From Glossina fuscipes (taxonomy: Eukaryota > Arthropoda > Insecta > Diptera > Glossinidae), in the NCBI RefSeq assembly GCF_014805625.2, contig NW_023998471.1, forward strand, positions 585,299 to 649,298: a stretch of 64,000 nucleotides of DNA, in the 5' to 3' direction. The position numbers were made by a program, and so were the translations under genes. Below the pieces are notes generated by a model. The model made no database searches, was not told the DNA's origin, and saw only the letters and a list, made by a program, of their open reading frames with translations. Below are positions 26,816 through 38,314 of the stretch, piece by piece. Position 1 is the stretch's first letter; each line of letters starts with the position of its first letter.

Positions 26816-27860
26816 AAATGTACGACACAGCTGCCATCACAAAATTTAAAGGTTCACGACACCAAGACTAAAATTTGAAAGTATCAAGAAAGGAAGAACT
26901 TGGTCCTTAGGTATAAATAATAGCTGCAATCCAAGAATTTAAATACGGCCTTTTTACCATTAGCGAGCACACAAATGAAATCAAACTCAGCTAAAAGAAT
27001 TATTTCCTGTTTTCTTGCGCTTGCTCGTCTTAATTACCTAATTTAAGAGAGAAAGTTGATTCCTTTCTTTGAAAAGAGCACGGAACTGCCATTATTAGAC
27101 ATTCTCTTCGACCTCAGAAAAGAGTGAAGTTATACTAATTCATCATTGCTTTTGTAACATTCAGCTTGATTGGGTTAAACCTTTCAACTGTTTTTCCATC
27201 GGAATAATTTCCTAAATTGACTTGAGCTTGCCTATCGGGCTTACTATGACCATATGATATAATTTTAAGTATTATGTAATGAAAATTGTTCTAGAGTAGC
27301 GCACATCTTTGGATCGATTAGGATTACGTTCGGCGTGTACTTTCATATAAGGGCCTTTTGAAAAGTTCAAAATGGTGTTCCAAGTTTTAGATTCACTCCG
27401 GTATAAGGATTTCCAAAATGGATAAACATTTATATAGTAGCGGGATGTAATTTTCTGTAAATTATCACGAAAATAAGCAACATATTACACTAGATGAAGA
27501 TGTGTAGGGCATTTAATAACTGATCCTGTCTGCTTTTAATGCTTTTAGTCATTTTTTATGTAATTTATTTCTATATGAAATTCCATAAATCAGTTTAAGA
27601 AAAATCTCTTGCAGGCAATCAGTGCCATAGACTGGTCACCTCTGTCTACAGAGAGCGACTGTGTGTTTTATCAGTGCGAGTAAAGATCTCATATATTCAT
27701 TAAACTATAAAATTATAATTCTATTAAGAGAGCAACACTTGATGTCCGGTGCGAGTAAGAAACAAATACTTGGCACTTTTCAGTTTGTTGTTGACAATGC
27801 TTAAGTGAATACAAGCAAGTGGGGTGACTATTAAATTAAAAAAAATAAAAAACAAAAGCA
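26816..27860. other. Upstream region of the selenium-binding protein gene
   Basis: No coding signal. An initiator-like TCAGTT at 27780-27785 lies about 80 bp before the start codon and could be the transcription start, but no clear TATA box sits at the right distance. Confidence 0.4.
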
Positions 27861-29757
27861 ATGAGTGAGAAAAGTATGTACATATTCAATATGACCATAT
27901 ACAATACGATAACCATACAGAAATGTATACGTAAATGTACTCAACAAGTACTTGCAATATTCTTCGTTTATTGTATTAAAAAAAAAAAAAGAAAAAGTAT
28001 TTAGATTGATATCTGATTAAAATTTTCTCGACTTTACCTAAAGAATGTTGTCATGGACCCGGCTATGCCACGCCTTTAGATGCAATGAAAAATGGACAAC
28101 GGGAGAAACTTTTGTATACAGTAACAGTGCAGCCGAATATAAATGAGCCTCATGGCGATTACCTATCAACGGTTGACGTAGACCCGGATAGTCCAACATT
28201 TTGTCAAGTGAATAACTTATTATTATATAATCTAAGGCATGTTACTTTTACTAAACTAGCTGCATAAATATATACATATTCTTATAAGATCATTCATCGC
28301 ACGTTTACAAATCGTATTGGTAATGAATTACATCATTCAGGCTGGAATACTTGCTCTAGTTGTTATCATACCGAAGAAACAAATACTGATCTTGTACCGA
28401 AGAGAGATAAACTTATTTTGCCCGCCTTGAATTCCGATTTTATCTACGTTTTGGATGTCGTCACTGATCCACGAAAACCTGAAATTTTTAAAGTAATTGA
28501 CGGTAGTGTGTTAAAAAGCCACAACGTTACCGCACCACATACGGCTCACTGCTTGGCCAATGGAAATATTATGATATCTACAATGGGGGATGCAGAGGGC
28601 AATGCTAAAGGCGATTTCGTGCTCTTCGATGCGAATTTTAATTGTTTAGGCACATGGATTAAAGGCGAAAACAAACCCTATTGTGGCTATGATTTTTGGT
28701 ATCAGCCTTATTTCGATGTAATGGTCTCATCCGAATGGGGTGCACCGAAAAAATTTAAAAGGTATCAAGATACAAGTATATATGGCACGTAGGTAAAGCG
28801 AAGCAAAACAAAAAATTTTTAATTTTTTAGAGGTTGGTCTGACGATGATCTAACGGATCTTACTCAGTACGGTTGTCGTATCAACTTTTTTAAATGGTCT
28901 ACGCACACCTTATATCAAACGATTGACTTGGGCATGGAAGGTGTCACACCGTTGGAGATACGTTTCATGCATAATCCGAAAAGAGCTGAGGGCTTTGTTG
29001 GTTGCGCTTTAAATGCTAACGTCTATTACTTCAAAAAGAAATCAAATTCCGATGAATTTGATTGCCGTAAAGTAATCGATGTGCCCTCTAAACTAGTGCA
29101 AGTGGGGAATGGAAGACCTCGAGAAATGGGAGGATTAATTTCCGATATTCTACTGTCGTTAGATGATAGATTTTTGTACATAAATCTTTGGCGGCATGGA
29201 GATTTACGTCAATACGATATCACTGATCCAGAAAATCCAAAATTAACAGGACAGGTGTTCCTGGGCGGTTCAATTTGCAATGATTTAACGAATGTCAAAG
29301 TAATTGAAGATTTAGAACTTAAGGTATTACTTTAGAAGATTACATTTATAGATTTTATAATAAACATCTATTAATTCCCTAAGGAACGCCCGGATCCCTG
29401 TTACATTAAAGGTCGTCGCCTTGAAGGTGGTCCTCAAATGATGCAATTATCCTTGGACGGCAAACGTTTATATGTTTCGTCTTCTCTTTACTCCCCATGG
29501 GACAAAATGGTTAGTGATTTAATTCTCTTTCACTTTGTAATTGCTATGTTCGACTTTTGTTCCACTAGTTTTACCCTAAAATGGTTGAAAAGGGCGGTCA
29601 TATCTGTCTAATCGACGTCGATATCGTTAATGGTGGCATGAAATTAAATGAAAACTTTTTAGTCGATTTTGGTGAAGAGCCTTATGGTGCCACTTTACCT
29701 CATGAAATGCGTTATCCCGGTGGTGATTGTACTTCTGATATATGGTTAGCTAATTAA
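27861..29757 (+). CDS. SELENBP1: Selenium-binding protein / methanethiol oxidase, complete, six exons
   Basis: Exons: 27861-27873, 28044-28207, 28289-28761, 28831-29323, 29384-29509 and 29569-29757, giving 1458 nt (485 aa plus TAA). All introns are GT-AG, 59-170 bp, and every phase closes. The 13-nt first exon reads M-S-E-K and joins to [12 protein letters not shown], which sets the start. The length equals the usual family length. Visible family stretches are [11 protein letters not shown] (residues 74-84), [22 protein letters not shown], and the end [13 protein letters not shown]. The family oxidises methanethiol to hydrogen sulfide, hydrogen peroxide and formaldehyde in the cytosol. Drosophila has the orthologue CG7966. 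No defects are seen. Function is by homology; identity is very secure. Confidence 0.95.
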
Positions 29758-29976
29758 ACTCGAAATAATTTTAATAAGATTTTATCTTTATGTAACAGTA
29801 AGATTAAATGACATGCTATGCAGTTAATTGAAAAAATAATTTACAAGATGGAAAAATTTCACCAAAAACTTTTGCATTGTATTTTATATTTTATCATCGT
29901 AAAGGAAAAGTAAAATTCCACATTGATAACCAATCACATTTTATGATTTTTAAAATGTGCTCCAATGCTTGAGGCT

Positions 29977-29982
29977 AATAAA
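29977..29982 (+). terminator. Candidate poly(A) signal of the selenium-binding protein gene
   Basis: AATAAA about 220 bp after the stop codon. It is the best-placed hexamer seen; not proven. Confidence 0.45.
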
Positions 29983-30109
29983 TTGCTTTGCTCGTATTGG
30001 CCTATTCCATTTTTTGTGAAAGGGCACATGAAGTTTGTGAGGATGTATGCAACACCCTGATAGGAATTTAGATAGACTCACCTTTTGTTTCACCGATCGA
30101 TTCAGAATC

Positions 30110-30330
30110 ATTCCCTCGGTCAATTTGCAAGCTTGTCTATCCGTATGTTTTCCTTATTTTCTTGTGTTTTATCCATAAACTGCAAATTTTAAAGTACCTC
30201 CAGGCAATTTATTACATTGAAATGCCTTGGCGCAGGGACGAACGGTATTAACAATAGTTCGGATCGCATCACTTTTTCGACTACTTTCCATGCAACGCCT
30301 TGTGGTGCGGGGTACTTAATTATGGGCCGT
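30110..30330 (+). repeat. Dispersed repeat, ~400-bp family
   Basis: Shows GACGAACGGTATTAACAAT, GTTCGGATCGCATCACTTTT and CATGCAACGCCTTGTGG in the family order, after a degraded CTATCCGTATG tract. Confidence 0.7.
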
Positions 30331-31129
30331 CGCTGAATTTGATGTTTTTACTTGTTTTTAGCATATTATACGTATTAAGCATAAAAACAATACAATAGAA
30401 CGATTATATGCGTGCTAGCAGTCATGATGGCGCAGGCGTTATATATTTGAAATAACTTCAACATTGTCATGGTTTTGGGTAAGGTCAGTTAAAGGTACTT
30501 AAAGTATAAAGCAAATTCCCGCAAATGTCGAATCATCGTATTATTAATATCACGATCATGATTACATTAGGACCATTTAATTTTTTACCATAATGCCAGC
30601 TTTCACAGGCGAAATAACATGTCTCTCAAGTCTTTCACATTAACAGCCTTAGAAAACCTGTAAACTACTTACACAATCGAAGTTGTCTTAACAAGGATAG
30701 TTCACTTTAAAATCATCAACGCTGACTAAAAAGCTCCATACAGTGGGGATATTGTAACGCTTTACAAAAATTTCTAGACGTATTGTTATCACATAATAAC
30801 AATTGAATGATTTAACTAAATATTTATTCGATTGAGTTTTCTTTAATTTTATGAAAAAAAGTCTCTTAATGTAAAACATAACAATGCCGTTTCGTACATA
30901 TTAAAAAATTTCATATATAAAATTGTAAACTAATTCATAAATATTTCTTAAAATTATGACGATAAGTGAGATTTTATGCGGCTTCAACGCAGCACGGCTG
31001 ACCTTCTATTTACCATAACCATGCGTTAGATTGGCGAACGTTTAACGTTTTGCCGTAATTCTTTGAAAATATTATTGCACTAGAATTTGTATTTGTATTA
31101 AGCCTTTGAAACCCCGGCTTTATGTGAAA

Positions 31130-33171
31130 TTATTCCTGTCGACTATTCATGAACTTCCTTTCTTCCATATCCTGTCTCCAATAGTCGAGTACGGCTTGAA
31201 AGATTAAATCTTGCATAGAAACTTCACCTTCGGATTTATAATCATTCTTGTAAAAAATTATCGAATCATCACATATGAAATTATGCAGTTTATCATCTCT
31301 CGGTATATTATTATCCGGTTCACCATAATTAATGTTATTGCTGTGGCTTAACAGCTTTCTCTTCATAAGGAATAACTTCAATAATTGACAAAATTTCACT
31401 GAAGACATATCAAAATTCTGTTTGACGGCAATCGTATGGATCGGACGATTTATATCTTTTTGTGATTTGTTTTTTAATTCGTAATTCTTCGACGGTTTTA
31501 AAATATTATTTATTTGTTGAGTATTATTTTGAGATTTTTTAAGTTTGCTTTCTTTCGCGTTGTTGTTGTTCGTGTTAATGAGTTTAGGGTTCTCACGAAT
31601 GAAGCGATATAGCAAGTTTTTCGTTTCTTGTTGATCTTTTTGAGCCTTCAATAGTTCAACTGGAAAATTAAAAGCAAAGCATGACAACATTTAAATATTA
31701 TTATTATTATTATTATTTTAATTTTAGACTAATGAATTGAATTCTTAGACTAAAAAAAAGACATTGAGCACTAGCAACACAGGCTAGCGGCTCAACATTT
31801 AAATATAAAATAGTATTACACTTAGAACTCACTGCTCTACAAAGTTCGTTATTTCTCATAAATGTATTAATGGGAAATTATCGTTGGTTTGAGATTTTTT
31901 TTTTGTAATTGGGCGCACTTCTGATGGATCAACAGATAGACACATGGACACGTGCGCGGACACAAGGACAATCGAATGAAAGGCGTGTGGATATAAGGAC
32001 GAGCCAGCCGAGAGATTGATAAACGGTCGACGGGGACAACGGATTTAATTAACTCAGAATCTTAACTTAATCACGCACGTACATTCGTAAGTAGACAGGC
32101 AGACGATTGGATAAATATAGAGACGCTGAGACATATGGGAAACAGGTGAAAAATTCAATGGACAGTTGGAAAAACGGATGACTTAATCGATTATAAAATC
32201 TGCGCTGTTCAAGGCGAGTATTCTGCCCTCTGTTTCTGGGAGTTAGATGCTTTGGCAAACAGATGGGACTATGTACAAGTGAACATATGCGCTTAGTTTC
32301 GAATTTGTCGAGAGACGGATAGGCAGACTGCGAAGCAGTCGAATCAATAGGCAATACAATTGGCTCGTAATTCTACTAGCCCCACTCTCTCCATATTTCG
32401 AAATATTACATGAAACGGTGGAAAGACTGGCGAATGTACTGACGGACTCGCGCGCAGGCAATGCACTAAAAATAGTTATCTAAACGGAGTTAGCACAAAG
32501 ATCGGTAGACAATTGGGTATATATAGGGAGACGAATAGACAGTTTAATCGATTCGCATTCCTAATAGCCCTCAATGTCTACATTTATAAATGTTACATGC
32601 AACGATCAGAAGACGGACGGATGTACAGATGGACTCGCGTATAGATTCGAAGCTGTAGAGAGACCGTTAGGTGTATAAAAGGACAGACAGATCGCGAAGC
32701 TGTTGAATGGATAGACAACTTAATCGAATCGTTATTTTAGTAGCCCTATGTCCATATTCCTCGATGTTACGTGAATCGGTGAAGAGACGAACGGGCGTAT
32801 AAACAAGCCACTAAAGATGGTAAACGGATAGTTATCGAAACGGACAAGCAGAAAGATCGATAGACAATTGAACGAATCGACGACTTAATTGCCTCAAAAT
32901 CCTACGTTAAACGTTTGTTTGCATTTTCTTGGCAGAGTTGCAAGAAATTCGCAAAAGGAACGTATCGTATACTAATATATTGTTGAACATTAAAGTTACC
33001 TTTCTTATCGGTTAAATTCAGCATTTGCTGAAACATCTTCCATTCACCTGCGTCACTTTTCATGTTTTCCACTACAGGTTTCGTTGTTTTGTTTTCCTTT
33101 GCCGGCCTTATGTAAAGGCCAAGTGAAATATGTATTAGAATTGTGAATATAAGAACAACACGTGCAATCAT
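31130..33171 (-). CDS. Secreted protein of unknown function, paralogue A
   Basis: Two exons: 33171-33000 (172 nt) and 31659-31130 (530 nt), joined in phase 1 across a 1340-bp intron; 233 aa, TAA at 31130-31132. I do not recognise the family. The N-terminus is a signal peptide (M-I-A-R-V-V-L-I-F-T-I-L-I-H-I-S-L-G) followed by L-Y-I-R-P. Next come E-W-K-M-F-Q-Q-M-L-N-L-T-D-K-K and, across the splice, V-E-L-L-K-A-Q then L-L-Y-R-F-I-R-E-N-P-K-L-I. The middle is rich in Asn, Lys and Ser and is probably disordered. The end has S-E-G-E-V and a Q-D-L-I-F-Q-A block. The same landmarks, with the splice at the same codon, occur in paralogue B 10 kb away. A TATA box and initiator lie upstream. A secreted or extracellular role is inferred only from the signal peptide. 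Confidence 0.82.
31900..32890. repeat. Degenerate ~180-210-bp tandem array in the intron of paralogue A
   Basis: Recurring blocks in order are TTAATCGA(A)TCG, CTA(A)TAGCCC, CCATATT...GATGTTAC(A/G)TGAA, GAAGACGGACGGATGTACA, GGACTCGCG and GATCG(G)TAGACAATTG. Clear unit starts are near 32340, 32545 and 32720, with an incomplete unit near 32880 and blurred earlier ones from about 31900. The spacing is about 175-205 bp and the units are strongly diverged. Confidence 0.65.
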
Positions 33172-33296
33172 TTTATTAACGAAACGAATTTAACTTATTT
33201 GAAAATCGAGACAAATGAAGAGTTGTACACAAATTTTATTATTATATAAAGAGATCGAACTGTTTGCAGGCTTCTATCTGAGAACTGTCACTGTAT

Positions 33297-33302
33297 GACT
33301 GA
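33297..33302 (-). promoter_or_regulatory. Initiator of paralogue A
   Basis: TCAGTC on the minus strand, an arthropod-type initiator, with A(+1) at 33300. A CAGTTCGA block at 33262-33255 follows at a position also occupied by CAGTTCGA in paralogue B. Confidence 0.65.
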
Positions 33303-33326
33303 TGTTTTCTACTCAGAAAGCGATTG

Positions 33327-33334
33327 CTTTTATA
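33327..33334 (-). promoter_or_regulatory. TATA box of paralogue A
   Basis: TATAAAAG on the minus strand. The initiator's A lies 34 bp downstream, and the start codon is 163 bp away. Confidence 0.75.
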
Positions 33335-33497
33335 CTTAAAAAACACTAAGCAATGTTTTTACAGAGGCGACGATTAAAATTATGCTTAATGTTGTTATGT
33401 TTTGTTAACCGCATATGTTCAACATAAAATTACATTTGCTTTACTGAGAGCAGACAAAAAGCACTTATTCTTCCTTTTTTTTTTTCTTTTTTTTTTT

Positions 33498-33597
33498 NNN
33501 NNNNNNNNNNNNNNNNNNNNNNNNNNNNNNNNNNNNNNNNNNNNNNNNNNNNNNNNNNNNNNNNNNNNNNNNNNNNNNNNNNNNNNNNNNNNNNNNN
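33498..33597. other. Assembly gap (100 N)
   Basis: Exactly 100 N, a conventional gap of unknown size. It is flanked by poly-T on the left and a TA repeat at 33605-33646 on the right, so low complexity probably broke the assembly. Confidence 0.98.
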
Positions 33598-33608
33598 TGA
33601 AAATATAC

Positions 33609-33649
<41 letters not shown>

Positions 33650-34914
33650 GGGTGAACGAAAATTTTATACACAAACACTTACCAGGCAATTAAACGCGAC
33701 ACAAGTAATCATTAAGGACTTTTAAGATATTGCCAGTCAGACAGGTACACATATATATAGAGCCAGTCATACATGGACATAATATACATGTACAGAATGT
33801 AAGAGCGGCAGTACGCATTCGGTTAAATTAAACTAAATGCCTTAGTCGGTTAAGTACTTAGCCGACTAATAAACATAAATCTATTGGCACTTGTCTGCTT
33901 AATGTCGCGTTTGAATACAAATGTTAAGCGCCAGCCATAAACACTTTTATGTCCGCGTCGTAATAATAACAAAATCCATTCATGTCTTCTCATTTTACAT
34001 AAAATATATATATATGTACATATGTATATATATGTATATATAAATAATTCTTCTCTTCTTGAGGTCTATTATAGGAATTGACCGCATTTTCGTTAAAGCA
34101 AAGAAACAAATAAAAAGAGAACAGCATCAGTTGCCTCATCTTTCGAATGAATGAACTTGTAGGCATCCCACTGCGACTATTAACACCTTTACTAAGTGCA
34201 GAAGATTTGAAAACAATGAGCAACGGCGAGGGAAAAGGCATTTCTTTCTTCTTTAACTCATCATTAATCGGTAGTCACAGTTTTTGTGATATCTGATTGA
34301 TTTATGGTTAATAGGCTTTCTTCATCAGGCATCTTCCTTAACTATCCATCCGCCTAATTTTTTTAAACCGCACAGACGAATGTTATGGTCCATCGTTTTC
34401 AATAGCGATTTACGGGAGTGCATTGGTTATATTTTCACTTGACAGGTCTGTTATACGAGCATCATCAGTTTTCGAATTAATTACAGATCATCTGAATAAA
34501 GGTAGTGAAAAGGAAGTAGAAACAATATAATGAGCCATTCTTGGCTATTAAACTCCATACACCACTTTGTCTTATAGAAATTTCCGTTTATTTTTTTCTG
34601 AGAAAATACTAACAATTATGCCATGTGGCTATGAATTTTATTGAAAAGCTTATATGTGAAGGGGCCCAAGTTATAAGCTGACATCTTGCTGTTGTTCAAC
34701 TATTTTCGCTAAAAATAAGACCCTGGTGCTGTACAAAGACAAGACTTACTTTTCCTGAGCAATTTTTTGTAGGTTAAGGCCCAAAGAATTTCCTTACATA
34801 GTCCCAATTGATTTTTATTTCCCGTCGCTATTGTGGACCGATTTTCTTCACAAAATATTATATTAAAAATTACATCGTGTTTTCATAAAATGAATTACTT
34901 TCCATATGAATAGT

Positions 34915-35160
34915 TATAGTGCGTCTGAGTAACCGAGTAGATAAGAGCCGCGGCTAACAAGTCAGTGGACACGGATTCAAATCTCAAGTCCGATGAAGTT
35001 CTCCTCGGTCGTAGCTGTCGTGAGTACTCAATGGGTAAGGACATAACACTTACCGATTGGGCACACACCCACGCGGCCACACTTTCTTTCCCTATTTCTT
35101 TCTTTTTCTTCTCTTCTTTCTGCCCGTCACAGTCGTGAACGAGGAGCACCCCCGAAGTGA
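34915..35160 (+). repeat. tRNA-like composite repeat (SINE type)
   Basis: An A-box-like TGAGTAACCGAGTAG is followed about 40 bp later by a B-box-like GGATTCAAATCTC. Then come GGTCGTAGCTGTCGTGAGTA, GACATAACACTTACCGATTG and a pyrimidine-rich end. It aligns in order with the minus-strand copy at 36590-36995. Confidence 0.7.
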
Positions 35161-35789
35161 TTGGCCTTATTAAAAACAAAAGAAAGACATGTAGTGTGGA
35201 GATCGAACAATTGGCTCAACGAATCCAAATTTTTCACATCAATTGCCTATGATGGACTACAATCGCTCAGCGCTCTTTCTCGGCACATTTTGAAAATTGC
35301 AATTGTTTTGCAAGTAACGATTTTTTCAAAACCAGACATCACATAGGATTTGGTTGCAAATGTTGTCCGATCTAATTCATTTTTGGTAGAGTACATTGGT
35401 AGGCCAATATACGTCAATGTGCCGAGTTACATGCCATGAGGTGAGCTGTGATATAACAGCACAATAATTTTATTGAAATGGTAGAGAACTCTCTTCATTA
35501 TTTTATAAATTATATATATTTTTTATTGTTTTGTAAATTACTCAAAAAATTAATTGCAAACAAAAAGAAAAAAAATGCGTTTTCGTCTTCCAGAGAAAAA
35601 AGCAAATTTTGAGTTTTATTAACGCCGGGTAATTTCTTCAAATAGTCAATCAAATATTTGTTATATTCCTTGCAGTTGACTGGTGTGGCTGACTTAACGG
35701 TTAACTTGCTAAGCTTTGTTTCCTTTAATGAAAAAAAAAAACAAAAATTTCAATGTAGATTGAAATTCAGAAAAAGTCATTCACCATTG

Positions 35790-36252
35790 TGATGAACGTT
35801 CGATATCCACCATCATATTGATCTCGATACAGAAGAAAGATGTTAGTTATTCATAAATTGCAACAAAAATAAAATGAATAAAACTAACCTATCACAACTC
35901 TCAATAAGTCTCTGGTCATATAACAAGCCGTTTCTTTTGTTTTTGCTTTTTCGCCACTCGAACGCGCAAAAGATGCACTACTGACCCTGTTTCCTCCTTC
36001 ACGATAATTGATGAACATTATATCGTAGTCAACTTTTACCTTTTTGCCAGCGTTGGCTGGTATCAAAAATGGGCCAAATCGGTCGGAGCGGCAGCGCACA
36101 GCGGAGCTTAAACTGAACGCAACTCTGTTTTTTTTAATAAAAGTTCTTGGATGTTTGCTCATTACTCGGAAATTATAAAGGTTAGAAAGCTTAAATTTTC
36201 CACATTCACTTTGCGAGGCACCCGATTCCTCACGTGCAAAAATGGAAGACAT
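35790..36252 (-). CDS. Unexplained ORF inside the RPA70-like last intron
   Basis: A 122-codon minus-strand ORF starts with M-S-S-I-F-A-R-E-E-S at 36252 (another ATG lies at 36162). It could be spliced at 35886 to an exon ending T-F-I-T-M near 35790. The composition is mixed and protein-like (F-G-P-F-L-I-P-A-N-A-G, Y-D-I-M-F-I-N-Y-R-E-G-G), without signal peptide or membrane segment. I do not recognise it. Part of it (near 36066) shares a GGGCCAAATCGG phrase with 21541, so some may be repeat-derived. It might be a nested gene, an exon fragment or chance. Confidence 0.3.
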
Positions 36253-36589
36253 AACACATGCCTACACAAAGCGATTTACAAGTGATTAAATTTATTTTTC
36301 TCTTCACTTTTTTGCGGTTTTATGCTTATTTACCATATGGCAAATAAGACAGAATGCTTACAACTATTTTGTACACTCCTGAAATGAAGATGTATTGCCT
36401 GCCTAAAAATGGGTTAACTTCAAAATGAATATGGTAAATACTGCGATTATTTTTTTCTTAATAATACTAAGGATATAGGCATCAAATAAAAGAACTTGTA
36501 GAGTAGAATGCGAAAAACATATAGTGGTGAATATCCGAGATTCGTCTCCCGGTGAATAGAACTTTCTTACTTGTTTTATATCCGCTGTT

Positions 36590-36995
36590 CGTATAAAATG
36601 ATGACTTTCAGAAAGAACGGAAGTAAGATAAAGACGTAGGGAGGTGGTGGACACAGTCTAGAGGGTGCGGCTAAAACTTATCGATTGGTCATAAGTGTTA
36701 TGCCTTTGCCAACTGAGTGCTTACTAATGCTACGACCAAAGAAAACTCTACCGCACACGAGATTTGAATCCGCGAACACTGACTGGCGATCACGGTTCTT
36801 AGTTTTAATAATATTGTTACGGAAATTCCATAGTTTGTGATTCCATAGTTTGTTTGAAATCTAGTCGATTTCACAAGAAACGAAACTTCAAAGAAAGGAA
36901 AAACCAATGACACAATTACCTGCTGTTTTAGCTGGTTCATGCAGCTGGCGACTCGCGAAAAGACTGACAACAATTAGCAAAAATTTGGTGGGAAA
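36590..36995 (-). repeat. tRNA-like composite repeat (SINE type) in the RPA70-like intron
   Basis: On the minus strand the head (GCTAATTGTTGTCAGTC, CAGCTGCATGA, ATTGGTTTTTCCTTTCTTTG, TTCCGTAACA) is followed by a tRNA-like part with GGATTCAAATCTCG and GTGCGGTAGAGTTTTC. Then GGTCGTAGC...CATAACACTTATG follows. It joins the head seen at 23717 and 63845 to the body seen at 34915, which shows that the parts belong to one composite family. Confidence 0.72.
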
Positions 36996-38314
36996 TGGGG
37001 ATAACATAAAGATGTCGGGAGGAGTTTAGGTAATGATAACTTGCTTGTAAGCGACATTTTTACCGAAAACAAGCTTGATTGCGACAAGAAAGTTGAGTCG
37101 AAATATTAAAGCGAATTAAACTGTTGCAAATTTAAACTCCTGAAAGCAATTTATAAATAGATTTCCTAAAAATTGTAGATTGAACTTGGACTATCCTACA
37201 AAATCACAATTCAATGGCGCGAACTTACTTCAAAGGAAGTTGATTAACAAAGGACAATTCACAAAAGATGAACTTACGTCACAGCATGATAGGATATTCT
37301 CCGACAGATATATGGACCAATTTTCAATTTTCTATACAAATCTTTCGCAAATTCTTTACGAATTTTATCAACTTCCATATCGCTGAACTTAACGCCGCAC
37401 GGAAGAAGTGTGTAGTTTACGAATATTGTATATCAGGGCATTACAAACACAAAAACTATGGTGGGTATAGAATGTACATCTCTCTATATATATGTAGTTA
37501 CCTGAACTGTTTCAAACTTGGAGGCTATTTTAGAAATGTACGAATTGCCCAGAACGGCGCGAAAATTTTCTTCAACTTTAGCAGGATTACTTTTGATAAG
37601 GTTCGCAATACTTTGAGCGGAACCGCCTAATATTTGCTCAGCCACGTCACCAAAAGCTGTGACACAACGATTCGAAAACCATTCGCTAATATTCATCTGA
37701 AAACATACATGTGCATATATTTTGGCAGAGTCAAATCCGACGCCACGAGTAAACAAAAAATGAAGCATTTCGTAGGACTTACATGAATTAAAAGTTGAAA
37801 ATTGAAATTACAGAATACATTATCACATATCTCGCAACGATGCTGTGCATTGTTCGCATCAATAACGTTTTTGTTGCATTTTTCCTGAGGACATTCTTTT
37901 TAGATGACATTCCGATTTTTAATCGAATATGCATGGTCAAAGTCAAAGTCAATCTGAGAGATTCACAGGTTCTCCAAGTCTGGACGCTTCATTGCCAAGA
38001 AACAAAATTGCTAATCTCTCAACAATGAAAAGACGCCTAAAAACGGCCACAATAAATTTTTCATTTTCTTTCCTTTCCGTCTCCAATTCAAACTAGAGAA
38101 TACTGACTCACCTTCCCTCGTGTTTAGAAATTAAATATTCGTCTATTCTTACAATCGCGTTTTCTTTCTGTTGTCGATCCTAAAAAGGGAATTCAACTCC
38201 ATATGGGAGCATAATATCACTACTAAAATAGAGACCGTCGAGCGGTTTGATTTTTTCGCCTTCCATAATACGCTGAAATCCAGAATTCATAATTATAACA
38301 TCTCGCGATGTTAG

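Larger units (their letters stand above)
35510..38290 (-). pseudogene. Broken RPA70 (RpA-70) paralogue lacking the central DNA-binding domains
   Basis: Minus-strand pieces in RPA70 order. N-terminal domain: from 38290 (M-N-S-G-F-Q-R-I-M-E-G-E), an in-frame TAG at 38180-38182, then exon 38179-38112 (N-A-I-V-R-I-D-E-Y-L-I-S) and exon 38036 to a TGA at 37949-37951 (R-L-F-I-V-E-R-L...G-E-P-V). Zinc ribbon: about 37896-37783, C-x4-C-x13-C-x2-C exactly as in RPA70. C-terminal domain: 37696-37502 (E-W-F-S-N-R-C-V-T-A-F...A-E-Q-I-L-G) and 35722-35510 (K-L-T-V-K-S-A-T-P-V...K-E-Y-N-K-Y-L). Splice sites around the last three exons are intact. About 300 residues holding the two main single-strand-binding OB folds (DBD-A, DBD-B) are absent; fewer than 60 bp of unrelated sequence replace them. 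In-frame stops and a deletion in the N-domain suggest a pseudogene that arose as a genomic copy. A short expressed C-terminal protein cannot be excluded. Confidence 0.78.

Noticed and set aside
37180..37630. Plus-strand ORFs of 68 and 120 codons
   Set aside because: Partly antisense to the RPA70-like C-terminal exon, which has family motifs and splice sites on the minus strand.
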